From assembly GCA_014155875.1 (NCBI GenBank), contig JACEFZ010016150.1, positions 86,001-150,000 of the forward strand: a stretch of 64,000 nucleotides of DNA, written 5' to 3'. The stretch is from Cepaea nemoralis (Eukaryota > Mollusca > Gastropoda > Stylommatophora > Helicidae). The notes beneath the pieces are model-generated. The model saw only the letters and a program-made list of their open reading frames with translations, had not been told where the DNA came from and did no database searches. This document shows positions 45,801 through 57,519 of the stretch, piece after piece. The position numbers and the translations under genes were made by a program. Within the stretch, counting starts at the first letter, position 1; every line of letters begins with the position of its first letter.

Positions 45801-48800
45801 TCTGTAGAATGTGACAATGTAACCTTACACATAGAAGAATCACAACATTCACAGAAAGTTAAAGATAAAGATAAACATGTATTACACAGGCACTCATTTA
45901 GGGACTCTCTGATGCCCCTAAGATAGCTCATAAAATAAACACACAATATTACTAAGTGAAAGTACACCAAATAGTGGCCACAGTGCCTCATTCATATGAG
46001 GCAGGATCCAAGAACAACAATGTCCATGGCAGGATACAGAACATTAGTTCTAATATAATAAACAGTGTACTATATATATTATGTCACTATTACACACTAA
46101 TGACCAATAAGTGTTATTCAAGGCCCAACACAATCAGTGTAATATTATTTGTGAGTGGACAGCAAATGTACAGTTGTGCGCTCTGTTCCCCATCATTCTT
46201 CCTATGATACCCCGGTTATAAACTTTGCTATCTTACGCTTCATGTCACATGACAACTACATATTAATATCTCTGCGAAGGGTGGTACGCAGCACTAAATC
46301 ACATTCTTCCCCTGGTAAAACAATCACCCTGTTTTACTACACATAAAACTCCCAGTTTGATACACTAGCACAAACACTACTGCATTCTGGTAACAGATGT
46401 GACACCAGACTTCAATGCTAAATGAGAAACCCCTTTACCAATATCAGTTCCAGATGCACCTGCCTGTTCTCCCTCAGTAAAGCCACACTTCATCCGCAGT
46501 TACGATTACACAATGATTGCTGATACGCACCCCGCGTATTAAGATGCATTATTTCCTACGCCTAGTGGCTATCAATCTGCATGGCATCCCTACAATTCAA
46601 CACATTATGTCCTACACTTCTATTTATTACCTACATGTTCTAACTGCTTAGCTTAACCATTAACCCATCATTGCCGCATATAACATGTAAGTACTCTTCT
46701 CTGCTTTACACATGTTATAAATATTACACCTATATTATGGTTATTTTCCCCTACTCATGTTGCTTTGGAGTGTTCATACCCAACACTTGACCAAACATCC
46801 AATGTGATGCTCACCATTAGTCACAGAATAATCCTGTAAACATATCTTGCTGCTGTATACACATACACATATGATTCTCACCACTCTGTTGTTAAGTAAC
46901 CTTCATTTCTAGCAACCTCACAAGCACTTACTCCCTTCCATGCCAACATGGCCTGCATGGCACCATGTGGCATTATTTCAGTCTTTACCATAAACTAATT
47001 TATGACCCCACACATTGTATATTTTGGTGAATCTCCCACATATCTATTTAGACAGTAACACATTAATGCCATAGGATAACCATGTAAAATAATTCCCAAC
47101 AAAATAATCTTGTGCCAGCATGGCTGGCATGACATGACATCAGTCTCTATGGTACTTCACCACCATCAATGACCTATTCTACATATTTCACATCACCATT
47201 GTCTGATTGCTGACATCTCTATGAATTAAATGTTATATTCCTAAAACCTCAGGGACGTTACATTGATCTGTAGAACAGCTCACTTTAGTAATACTCATCT
47301 ACATTATCTATTTATATTTCTTTGTTCCTACCACTCTGCCTAACAGCTTTGTTCCCACACATCGGTTTTCCCACGTGAACGCTTTTCAAGCCTGTAACAT
47401 GGCGTGTGCTGCGATTTAACAAATATTTATTAAATTAAACATTTTACACTTACGGCTTTTTCTTCTGACATATGTTGTTCACTGATGAACAGATGGGAAA
47501 CCCCACATATCTTGTCTCAAGGCGGGCTGGCCACAAAACTACACAGGGCCCCAGCGCCTGCCTTCACACTGAGCTGGCTGCTACAAGGAAAAATGGCCTC
47601 CGGTCTTTGTGATAAAGTGGCGTTTCCGGCGTGGCCAGGACCTTTCGGTTTTCACAGACCAAACTAAGTGCCTTGGTTTGGCGCTGTGACATTATTAATC
47701 CTGCCCCATGGCTCTCAGTCCATGTTTATCGTTGCTGATAACTACAGCCATTACCCTTCATAATTCACTATTCATGATCTAATCCCCCAACTATTGTACT
47801 GATATCCACAGTATATGATTACTCTTCGGACTAAAACATGGCATTCAATTCATGTTTTACTATTTACACATTAACGCTGTCTGGCGCAGCACTTATTATA
47901 AGCGTTACCCATGTCTACCTCTTCTAAAACCCAGCAAACACATGGTGCTCACTCCATGGTAAACCTACTACTAACAAGGTGATATGTCTCTCTTTATCTG
48001 AATGTAGTGTCCTATTTCTATTAGACCTAGTCTAAATCAACTTTTTAACAAACTTAATCATAAATAGCAATATAACAACTGTCTAATAATTACAAGTTAA
48101 AACAATTGCTCAAAAATTAAACAAGGCAATTCAACTGCAAAGCACACATATGGGCAATCCAAATTAAAACAGGATATCTCTCTCCCCCCCCCCCCCCCCC
48201 CCCAACATTTTCTATGCAATGTTTATCCCCAACATTTTCATAATGAAACAAGCATCAATTTAAATTAAAAGAAAATTATCTAATGTTATCTAACGCTACT
48301 GGTCTCTTTTACGGACCAGTAGTTTGTACGTAAAAGACTGAAAACACAACAATCCTATTCTAAAAATGGTAATCGTTTTACAGAACCAAGTCAATCAAAA
48401 ATAATATAACATACCATATATGATGCACTGAAAGATCAAATTCAATTAAAACCAACTGTCTTCTCGCTAAAGAGAAGGGTTAACTTTGCGTTGATTATCC
48501 CCCTTCATAACATTCCACCTCTCACGAAACTAACTCACAGCGACACCACTGCACTTGAAATACTAAGCAAATAACTACTGTAAACTACAGCCTAAATTGC
48601 TCCGTTTAGTAACTATTTCAGCACATCTCATCTATTCACCAAGGGAAACTGCAAGTCAGCACACCTATTTTCTAATCTAGTTGTTTCCCCTGAATTTGAT
48701 TTGTACCAAGAACTAATTCTACTTTTAAGTTTCTCGTCCACACGACGCAACTAACATTATCAGCATTATTAGCATATTATTATTAGGATCACTACTCTCC

Positions 48801-49953
48801 ATCATCTCACCACAACAACTCTAAGCTATCCTCAACTCTCTCCTAACTTCGTTCTCACACCGCGATGGCAGTCAAGTCACTCACATTTATTGGAACTCTT
48901 TCAGAAACAGCAACCACACCGCATACGACTAATGGGTATCTCTTTACAACAAACCTCACTCCGATTGGGCACACAAATCATATCTTCTCTCATTTTTCTG
49001 TATCAGGCATTCTTGCTTCGACATGTCTCTGCTAACGATACTGAGTCTGTTTTATGAAACGACATCCATAACGTTAATTCTCTTTCTGTCATCCTGTCAT
49101 AGAATTTTCATTAATTCTGTCTAACAGCACACATTCTAAACAAAAGACATCGCAAATTTCCAATCATCTTCTTTCTACCTCCCAACTTTCGCATACTCAG
49201 TTACTCTGTCCTCCACGAAATCGCCAGTATGCTTTGTCAGCGTCACTAGTCAGCAACTCTTCACATATTCGCACGGCAGTCGTACTTTATGCTTCTCATA
49301 TGCACTGACCACTCACTGTGTACAGACAAGCTCGTTCTCGTCAGTATTCTTATATCACGACAACCTGACGTGCCTATACTATTACTTCTAAGAAAACAAA
49401 TTAGACACCAATTCAACATTCTACCAATTACTCACCGCAGCCTAAGCGTATTCGATCACTTTTTCTTTCACATACAGTGACACAATCTCTCTTCACACCA
49501 CTTCAAGTCAAGGATAGACCAAACGTTCCGTACATGTATGTGCTACTACTAATCACCTAACATCGTTCTATCTATGCTTTTCAAAACTTCCCTCTTCAGC
49601 GCGACGAACACATGTTTGTCTACACTTTTACACACTAACCATAACTATAAACGATCTCTCACAACTAACCTCGTAACCATCATTCCATACTTCTTCACAC
49701 AACAACTTTCTCAGATTTAGTCGCCTCTTATTTCTCTACAAGCATCACGTAATTATTTCATCCCCCTCACCAAGAACTCGCATTCTTCCATAGTCTTTTA
49801 CTCTTAATACTCTCTCACGCTCAGCTGGCTATTTCACACAGGATACTCAATTCCTCCTCAATCTACATCTCCTCACCGGACACGCTCAGTTCATCTGCCA
49901 TCTCACCCTCGGAATACTAACAGCCATAGAGCGCATCCAACCCAAATATTTCA
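42846..49953. other. Seven kilobases of LTR-element interior without recognisable genes
   Basis: This AT-rich region has C tracts at 43393-43409 (17 C) and 48184-48203 (20 C). The longest minus-strand frames are 60-80 codons (for example 43138-43359 and 45758-45991) and match nothing I know. The part 44180-47420 has a different base texture (A/C-rich, many ACACCA and CATTAT words) from its flanks, and 47480-47690 is locally GC-rich. Further nested insertions are possible but I could not find their ends. Confidence 0.6.
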
Positions 49954-51324
49954 TTATCTCCTACTGCTAGTGTGTCTCTCTTCAACTATCTCACCTTCAG
50001 TGTCCATAACTGTTAGACTGTCACTAAAGTACTCAGGTCTTAAGGTCATATATTCTCTGATTTTTCGTATGTCATCTTCCGTAGTCGAGTAAATTTCTGC
50101 TAACTGTCTACTACTATTCTTCTTCTTAAGTGCTTTCTTTCTGTTTCCTTTATTTGCTATTCCTGTTTTTCCCGCGTCTGTCTGCTCATTGTTTTCAGTA
50201 TGTGTCCGATATATTTTATATCTTCCTCCCTCATCTTCAGAATAATCACTGTATATGGTCGTTCCAGCATATGTTGCAGAAGAGGAAGCAACATCTCTGT
50301 AGTCGGAACTCCTACAACCAATATTCTTTTTATTTATACCGCTACTTTTCATGTCACAGCCAGGGAGAAACTCCATGTCTCCGTCTGAGGCATCTGTTAC
50401 TACGCCAGTCGAACCCACGTTTACCAGCAAACTTTCAGATCTGGCTTTGACACTTTTTCTAACTTTCTGTCTGGTGTTTCTTGGTTTTAACGGCTTACCT
50501 ACATTCTCTTTAATTTTTACTGACGCAACCTTTTCAACTTGTGCTGGTTTTGTAAGTTCTACAATAGTTTGTGTTTCCCTTCCTATCTTTTTAATGGGTT
50601 GTACCGTGTCTACTTGAGTCTGCGTATTATTATCTACCATTTCCATCATTTGCGTCTGTGTCTCTCTTTCTTGTCTACTTCTAACAACTGAAAATACCTG
50701 TCGATCATCAGCTAAGGTTCTATTAGTCTGATGCTGATTTTCTCTTTTGTTTGACTTTGCGAGTGCATACCTCAACCTTCTGATTTCAAACCATTGATCT
50801 CGCAACGTTCTCGCATCTTTATTATTGGATGGCCAGTCCCAGTTCCATTTCTTCTTATAAAAATTCTGTCTCTGCCAACCATTAAATTCTGGTCTGCTAT
50901 GTTGTCTCTCTTCATACCTTCGTGTTCTCGTCACGTCGTTTACCTCCCGTCTGCGGTAGTTTCTGTCGTTGTTATAAAGTGGTTGTCTTCTAAAGCAGTT
51001 TGAAGTTTGACGTGGCCTTAGCGTAATGGTATCATACTGGCCATTCGATTGGAAACCCCGACTACTATGTTGCCCTCTACTATGTGTCCGTGTTTCTATA
51101 TTATTTATACTAATTCGTCTCCAGCTATTTCCAGCGTAACTAATGTTCGTTGGTTGTTCTACTCTTTGTTTAATATTTCTCTGGTTCCCTGTCCTTGGCC
51201 TTGTAAAATTCCTCTGTCTGTCTTCAAAATTTCTATTTGTTCTACTGTTTACACTTCTATTCTGTGCACTAACCTGAGCACGTCTGTTGACCACAAAATC
51301 TAAAAGCGTGTCCCCTCTGACCAC
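49954..51324 (-). CDS. Second frame of the 11-kb LTR element, function not recognised
   Basis: The open frame spans 456 codons and has no ATG near its start (the first codon at 51324 is GTG and the next ATG is about 225 codons in). It is probably reached by a +1 shift from gag, because its codons start one base later. The N-terminal third is Arg/Asn-rich and basic, the middle has QTQMMEMVDNNTQTQVDTVQ, and the C-terminal third is acidic and Ser-rich and ends DTEGEIVEERHTSSRR. I see no protease DTG, RT YxDD or integrase motif. It may be a nucleic-acid-binding extension of gag or an element-specific protein. Confidence 0.6.
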   Translation of the reverse strand: MVRGDTLLDFVVNRRAQVSAQNRSVNSRTNRNFEDRQRNFTRPRTGNQRNIKQRVEQPTNISYAGNSWRRISINNIETRTHSRGQHSSRGFQSNGQYDTITLRPRQTSNCFRRQPLYNNDRNYRRREVNDVTRTRRYEERQHSRPEFNGWQRQNFYKKKWNWDWPSNNKDARTLRDQWFEIRRLRYALAKSNKRENQHQTNRTLADDRQVFSVVRSRQERETQTQMMEMVDNNTQTQVDTVQPIKKIGRETQTIVELTKPAQVEKVASVKIKENVGKPLKPRNTRQKVRKSVKARSESLLVNVGSTGVVTDASDGDMEFLPGCDMKSSGINKKNIGCRSSDYRDVASSSATYAGTTIYSDYSEDEGGRYKIYRTHTENNEQTDAGKTGIANKGNRKKALKKKNSSRQLAEIYSTTEDDIRKIREYMTLRPEYFSDSLTVMDTEGEIVEERHTSSRR

Positions 51325-52135
51325 AACTCCAACAAACCATATTTGTGCTACCTACCGTCTCTCTTATAGGGTTTCTCGTTTGTCTTTCTCTATCATGAGT
51401 ATTTTGATTATTATTTCCCTGCAGTGTCTGTATTTCTCCCCGTCTTCTCCATCCGTACCTCGCTTGTCCTATCTCCATAGGTTCCTCAATCCTCTCTTCT
51501 CTATTACTTCCTATCTCTCGTCCTACCCTTAGTCTAAATCTTCTTCTCAAACTCTCTTCCTGTACAGCTATATCCACAGCCTGTGATAATCTCGCAGGAT
51601 TTTCCCTCATAAGTTTGAATTTAAGTCCATCTGACTTTATCCCGTCAACAAAAATTCCAACCAGCATCCTCTCTACTTCCTCGCCTTGAACATTCTGCCC
51701 TATGAATGCTTCTTCAGCTAAATTAATCAGCCTGTCACTGAACAACTGAACACTTTCTCCATCATGTTGCCTAGATTGTCTTAATACTGAGAAAGCATGT
51801 TGTGGATCTGTGATCTCCGCATACTTGTGGGCTAGATCGTCCTTAAATTGCTCCCACGTCTCATCAGTTCCTGCTTCCAATTTTCTTCGAATATGATCCG
51901 AGACAGGCGATGCACTAGTCCTATAAGCTAAATTTTTCTTATCCTCATCTGTGGCAGCCACTAGATAAGCATGTTTTTCGATGGACACAACCCATTTCTT
52001 AAAATATTTCGCTTGCCCACTAAACTTATCGATGTCAACAGCTACGCTTTGCTGTTTCAAAATTGTGTCTAACTTTGATATGGCCCTACCTACACCACCA
52101 AGCACCTGTCCTAAAGAAAGGTCCTGGGCTTCCAT
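51269..52135 (-). CDS. gag of the 11-kb LTR element
   Basis: 288 residues from the ATG at 52135 (reads MEAQDLSLGQVLGG). An upstream open stretch to 52174 begins with TTG, so I prefer the ATG. The capsid region has FSGQAKYFKKWVVSIEK, RRKLEAGTDETWEQFKDDL, VQLFSDRLINLAEEAF and GIKSDGLKFKLMRENPARL. The C-terminus has one zinc knuckle, CWSCGQRGHAFRFC (CX2CX4HX4C). It overlaps the next frame by about 55 bp. There are no internal stops. Confidence 0.85.
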   Translation of the reverse strand: MEAQDLSLGQVLGGVGRAISKLDTILKQQSVAVDIDKFSGQAKYFKKWVVSIEKHAYLVAATDEDKKNLAYRTSASPVSDHIRRKLEAGTDETWEQFKDDLAHKYAEITDPQHAFSVLRQSRQHDGESVQLFSDRLINLAEEAFIGQNVQGEEVERMLVGIFVDGIKSDGLKFKLMRENPARLSQAVDIAVQEESLRRRFRLRVGREIGSNREERIEEPMEIGQARYGWRRRGEIQTLQGNNNQNTHDRERQTRNPIRETVGSTNMVCWSCGQRGHAFRFCGQQTCSG

Positions 52136-52624
52136 ATTAAAATCTGAAATACAAAATATACCAGTACGAGACAATGTAGTATAATAATATATATTAGCAC
52201 AATATTATCCTAAACTAAGCAAGTTCTATAACTTTTCAACAATTTAAACTATTAAGTTTGTACTTTGTTCAGTTGGCAATGTTGTCAATATCGTTATTCT
52301 AAACTAACCAGTTTCATAAGTTAATTATTATACTTGCTTCAGTTCCTCAGTTACACACACTGTTGTTTGCTCGATCGTTTCTCAGCTTAACAAACTGACC
52401 AGATGCCTGTCCTACGTTCCTTCGACACTGGGTGAAAATGACGTTAAGGCTCACGAAGTACAGTACAGCGTCTAAGAGATGGCCCAATCGACACAGTAAT
52501 GAACTATTTGACTGCCGGTTCTCGGTGGACCCTTGATGGAAACCCTCTTCACTAAAACGATTGAGTTGCAGTGGATTCAAAAATTGTTGAACATCATTCA
52601 ATTGCAAGTTCCTTCGACCTTGGA

Positions 52625-52930
52625 TGAGATTCGATAAAACGGCCAGTCCAAATTCATCGCCATTCTGGAAAAATTGACTGATTTGAGATAATGTTTGAAC
52701 TTGAGCGGTCTCAAAAATTTGACTGACCTGAGGTAACAGCTGAACTTGAGTGACCTCAAAAATTTAACTGGCCTGAGGTAATGTTTGTACTTGAGTGACT
52801 TCAAAAATTTAACTGACCTGAGGTAACGTTTGAACTTGAGTGACCTCAAAAATTTAACTGATCTGAGGTAACGTTTGAACTTGAGTGACCTCAATAATTT
52901 AACTGACCTGAGGTAACGTTTGAACTAGAG
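52625..52930. repeat. 45-bp minisatellite in the LTR element leader
   Basis: About six copies with AACTTGAGTGACCTCAAAAA and AACTGACCTGAGGTAACG. It is carried between the 5' LTR and gag, so it would be copied with the element. Confidence 0.9.
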
Positions 52931-53426
52931 TGGGGTTCAGCGTTATCGTGGCTTTGCTGTCCGATTAGACCTGATTATCCAGCTGCAGGTAGACAATTCT
53001 CACAGTAACGCCCCAGGTTTATAAGATCGATGTATCCACCAGCGGCGTCCAAGAATGACGACGTGAAGCAGCAGTAAGCGACTCCGATTAGCTTTGAGTT
53101 CAGCAAAAATCACTGTGCGTCAAGTATCAGGCCGCTGTGTAGGAACTATTCAGGCATGGCCACAGAACATCGGTCCCTTAGTCAGGCAGTACTGAGCAAC
53201 TTCTTGACCTTCACAGAGGACTATATTACGGTAATTCAGCAGCCCGAGAAATCACAACAACTACCCCTGGCCGGGCTTTCAGTTGCTGTGTCTCTCAAAA
53301 ATAATCAACAAGAACAACCTACATTTTTCAGGCGTGTTCAATAGAAGTCTTCGCTTGTGTCAAGATGATTCCCGCGGCGACCCATAAGTTGGAAATCCTG
53401 GGGTCTACGGCAACAAAATAGATTCC

Positions 53427-53730
53427 TATAACAGTGTTATAGGACAACAAGGCCGCTGTATGTAGTTGATGGTGCGTGTCTATAAACAACAAAGTCCATT
53501 TTGACGATATATCCGAGTTTATTTGGCATCAATTTGTAAAGTACCGTACAGATGAAATCATACTCGACTTGTTCTACTCGGCGGCTGATGGAAAACTGTT
53601 TACGTCAACGCGTGAGCAACCCTAGATACCTAACTACCGGTGCTCACGCGTGTACAAACCTATTTCCCCTTGTTTTTGCACACCATCTATTAACTCATTA
53701 ATTCCCTAACAGAGGTGGTGCTCTGTTACA
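53427..53730 (-). repeat. 5' LTR of the 42-53 kb element
   Basis: 304 bp, with the same termini as its partner. It contains the imperfect palindrome CAACGCGTGAGC...GCTCACGCGTGT. Confidence 0.9.
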
Positions 53731-55745
53731 GAATCTCATCATTAGAGGACACACTAGACCAATGGTTCTCAACATTCTTCTAACGCATCTCATCATTAGA
53801 GGACACACTAGACCAATGGTTCTCAACCTTCTTCTAAGGAATCTCATCATTAGAGGATACACTAAACCAATGGTTCTCAACCTTCTTCTAAGGCATCTCA
53901 TCATTAGAAGACACACCAAACCAATAGTTCTCAACCTTCTTCTAAGTAATCCCATCATTAGAGGACACACTAAACCAATGGTTCTCAACCTTCTTCTAAG
54001 GAATCTCATCATTAGAGGACACACTAGATCAATGGTTCTCAACCTTCTTCTAAGGCATCTCATCATTAGAGGACACACTAGACCAATGGTTCTCAACCTT
54101 CTTCTAAGGCATCCCATCATTAGAGGACACACTAGACCAATGGTTCTCAACCTTCTTCTAAGGAATCCCATCATTAGAGGACACACTAGACCAATGGTTC
54201 TCAACCTTCTTCTAAGGAATCCCACCATTAGAGGACACACTAGACCAATGGTTCTCAACCTTCTTCTAAGGCATTTTATCATTAGAGGACACACTAGACC
54301 AATGGTTCTCAACCTTCTTCTAAGGCATCCCATCATTAGAGGACACACTAGACAAATGGTTCTCAACCTTTTCTGGCCCGTACCCCCCTTCACCATATTT
54401 TTAGAACGTCATTCTTCTAAGGAATCCCATCATTAGAGGACACACTAGACCAATGGTTCTCAACCTTCTTCTAAGGCATTTTATCATTAGAGGACACACT
54501 AGACCAATGGTTCTCAACCTTCTTCTAAGGCATCCCATCATTAGAGGACACACTAGACAAATGGTTCTCAACCTTTTCTGGCCCGTACCCCCCTTCACCA
54601 TATTTTTAGAACGTCATTCTCCCCCCCCCCCCCTCTTTCGTATGTCCACCCTATAAATCCCCCGCCCCTACACAGTATACGTACAAATGGAAGCTAGATT
54701 TAATATCACATACTAAAACAAGCCTAGACATCTACATAAAACGTGATTTCTTCTAAGGCATTTTATCATTAGAGGACACACTAGACCAATGGTTCTCAAC
54801 CTTCTTCTAAGGAATCCCATCATTAGAGGACACACTAGACCAATGGTTCTCAACCTTCTTCTAAGGCATTTTATCATTAGAGGACACACTAGACCAATGG
54901 TTCTCAACCTTCTTCTAAGGCATCCCATCATTAGAGGACACACTAGACAAATGGTTCTCAACCTTTTCTGGCCCGTACCCCCCTTCACCATATTTTTAGA
55001 ACGTCATTCTTCTAAGGAATCCCATCATTAGAGGACACACTAGACCAATGGTTCTCAACCTTCTTCTAAGGCATTTTATCATTAGAGGACACACTAGACC
55101 AATGGTTCTCAACCTTCTTCTAAGGAATCCCATCATTAGAGGACACACTAGACCAATGGTTCTCAACCTTTTCTGGCCCGTACCCCCCTTCACCATATTT
55201 TTAGAACGTCATTCTCCCCCCCCCCTCTTTCGTATGTCCACCCTATAAATCCCCCGCCCCTACACAGTATACGTACAAATGGAAGCTAGATTTAATATCA
55301 CATACTAAAACAAGCCTAGACATCTACATAAAACGTGATTTCTTCTAAGGCATTTTATCATTAGAGGACACACTAGACCAATGGTTCTCAACCTTCTTCT
55401 AAGGAATCCCATCATTAGAGGACACACTAGACCAATGGTTCTCAACCTTCTTCTAAGGCATTTTATCATTAGAGGACACACTAGACCAATGGTTCTCAAC
55501 CTTCTTCTAAGGCATCCCATCATTAGAGGACACACTAGACAAATGGTTCTCAACCTTTTCTGGCCCGTACCCCCCTTCACCATATTTTTAGAACGTCATT
55601 CTTCTAAGGAATCCCATCATTAGAGGACACACTAGACCAATGGTTCTCAACCTTCTTCTAAGGCATTTTATCATTAGAGGACACACTAGACCAATGGTTC
55701 TCAACCTTCTTCTAAGGAATCCCATCATTAGAGGACACACTAGAC

Positions 55746-56086
55746 CAATGGTTCTCAACCTTTTCTGGCCCGTACCCCCCTTCACCATATTTTTAGAACC
55801 CCCCCGCCCCTACACAGTATACGTACAAATGGAAGCTAGATTTAATATCACATACTAAAACAAGCCTAGACATCTACATAAAACGTGATTTGAGGGTCTA
55901 CTTAAGTTATAAAATGAATTTCAGAAGGGTGAGACGAACAGAACCATAAAGTATGAAGGGAAAAACAATATCAAGTAATCGGTTCTTGTATTAACGCGAT
56001 CTTGAAATAATCTTAATTCCAACCCCCTCCCCCTGGAAACCCTAAAATCCCCCCTGGGGGAATTCCTCACCGGTTGAGAACCACTG
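55746..56086 (+). mobile_element. Nonautonomous hAT element (MITE), 341 bp
   Basis: Terminal inverted repeats are CAATGGTTCTCAACC and GGTTGAGAACCACTG, and the 8-bp target duplication CACTAGAC lies at 55738-55745 and 56087-56094. Both the 8-bp duplication and the CAGTGGTTCTCAACC ends are typical of hAT. There is no transposase frame. Its left end and flank are what the 54-bp array repeats. Confidence 0.85.
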
Positions 56087-56149
56087 CACTAGACGATATC
56101 TGTACATGTATTCTCATGCTATGGTCGAAATGATAAGAGCGCTAGTTCT

Positions 56150-56310
56150 CAAACTTCCGTGGCGCTGATGGCGAGGTAGTTGGTACAACCCCTACACCGG
56201 CATTAAGTTGGACGTAATCGTTGACGTTTTGTTCAGAAAGCAAGGGCAAACTGCTGAACGTACAAATGCCCAGAATAGCAACCTGGAATTGGTCGCAACC
56301 GCCTGTAAAG
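56150..56310 (+). mobile_element. SINE copy (family of 41 and 58 kb)
   Basis: TGGCGAGGTAGTTGGTAC is followed by TTCAGAAAGCAAGGGCAAAC and TGCTGAACGTAC, aligning with 41415 and 58388. Its right side is cut by the mariner insertion. Confidence 0.55.
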
Positions 56311-56312
56311 TA

Positions 56313-57240
56313 CAAGGGCGAGTCAATAAGTAAGTCACACAGTTCTGTGGGATGGCAGGTAAATGTAGTTGGTGTTTTATATAGGTGTCATTAGGTGACA
56401 GAAACATCGAACTTTAAATTCCCATTCGTCAGGTGGCGCTAGGTGTCTCATGCGCATGAGCAGCGCATAAACAAAATAGCGACTGCACTTACGAAGTGTA
56501 CAACCAAAGAGCAACGTGCTGTTGTGCGTTTTTTGTGGACAAAAGGACTGCCTGCAAAAGACATTCATAAGGAAATGCTTCCTGTTTATGCTGACAAATG
56601 TTTGTCCCGTAAAGCGTGCTTCAATGCAATGGAAACATCCTTCGTCTCCTTGTGTTCAAAAATTCAAGGTTAGGCCATCAGCAGGGAAGGTTCTTGGATT
56701 GCCAAGGAGTGCTTTTAACCAATTTCAAGAAGAAAGGTGACAATATGAATTCTGAATCGTACTGAGAAGTTCTATCGATGCTTCATAATGCAATTCGAAG
56801 AAAACGCCCAGGACTGCTGACCAGAGGAGTGTTGCTTCTTCGTGACAATGCCAGACCACATACGGCACGATTAACTCAGCAGAAAATTAACCAACTAAGG
56901 TGGGAAGTTCTGGAACATCTACCTTACATCCCCGACTTAGCCCTTAGCGATTTCCACCTTTTTGGTCCACTGAAAACCCACCTTGGCGGGAGACATTTTG
57001 CGAATGACGCCGAAGTTGAATGTGAAGTGAAAAGATGGTTTAGAAAATAGAGCACGCAGTTCTATGCAGCCGGTTTGGGAGGACTGATAAAACGATGGGA
57101 TAAGTGCATCAATGTTGGTGGAAATTATGTTGAGACATAAAGGAACACGTTATGTATAAAAAATAAACTGGTTTCAAATTGTTATCATATTTAGTTATTT
57201 TTCTGCAGCCATTTGTGACTTACATATTGATTTCCTCTCG
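56313..57240 (+). mobile_element. Internally deleted mariner element
   Basis: The inverted ends CAAGGGCGAGTCAATAAGTA (56313) and its partner at 57215-57240 (CGAGAGGAAATCAATATGTA in reverse) are flanked by TA on both sides. Inside are transposase pieces: KEQRAVVRFLWTKGLPAKDI at the N-terminus, then a jump to MQWKHPSSPCVQKFKV, LLLRDNARPHTARLTQQKI (catalytic DNARPHTA Asp), YIPDLALSDFHLFGPL (PDLAxSDFHLF) and IKRWDKCINVGGNYVE. About 400 bp between the helix-turn-helix and the catalytic core is missing, and stops and a frameshift follow. The family is the type captured in SETMAR. It is dead but could be mobilised in trans. Confidence 0.88.
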
Positions 57241-57265
57241 TACACGCAACATTTTACTTTGAATG

Positions 57266-57410
57266 GTGGGCGTGTTAGCGTAGTTGATAAGGGGCTACGC
57301 CGCTAGTGTCCTGAGCGCGGCCGGATGAAGGGAGGGAGACAGCGCTCGTCGCCGTCAACAGAAGGACAGACTGACCACCTAATATTGTTCCCGTACTTTA
57401 TAAATGAATA
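57266..57410 (+). mobile_element. SINE-like repeat, second copy of the 5126 family
   Basis: GTGGGCGTGTTAGCGTAGTT, then GATAAGGGGCTACGCC and a GC-rich body, end near GACTGACCACCTAATATTG. The matching copy at 5126 ends ATTGGCCACCTATTC. Confidence 0.5.
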
Positions 57411-57519
57411 CCTCGTATGTGCACTGGGGGTGTGTACTGTTGACTCTAAGTACTGTAGTTTTGTACTGTGAGTAAAGAACATCTACACACGAACAAATCC
57501 CCACATGAGAAAATCTACA

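Larger units (their letters stand above)
42541..53730 (-). mobile_element. 11.2-kb LTR retrotransposon with gag but no visible pol
   Basis: LTRs of 305 bp (42541-42845) and 304 bp (53427-53730) have near-matching ends TATAACAG/CTGTTACA. The 4-bp target duplication GAAT is at 42537-42540 and 53731-53734. In reading order come a leader with a 45-bp array, gag, an overlapping second frame, and then about 7 kb with no long minus-strand frame and no recognisable protease, RT, RNase H or integrase. By eye the LTRs differ by about six changes. The 4-bp duplication and CX2CX4HX4C gag fit Ty3/gypsy. Confidence 0.85.
42310..55745. repeat. 54-bp minisatellite built from a hAT end plus flank, split by an LTR element
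   Basis: Units with CAATGGTTCTCAACCTTCTT, CTAAGGCATCTCATCATTAG and AGGACACACTAGAC lie at 42310-42540 and 53731-55745. CAATGGTTCTCAACC is the hAT terminal repeat and CACTAGAC is its target site. From 54371 a higher-order unit of about 593 bp (containing partial hAT interiors) is repeated 2.3 times. The gap 42541-53730 is an LTR element. Confidence 0.9.

Noticed and set aside
53698..55858. Repeated small proteins (MVLNLLLRH...) on both strands
   Set aside because: These are translations of the 54-bp array built from a hAT end.
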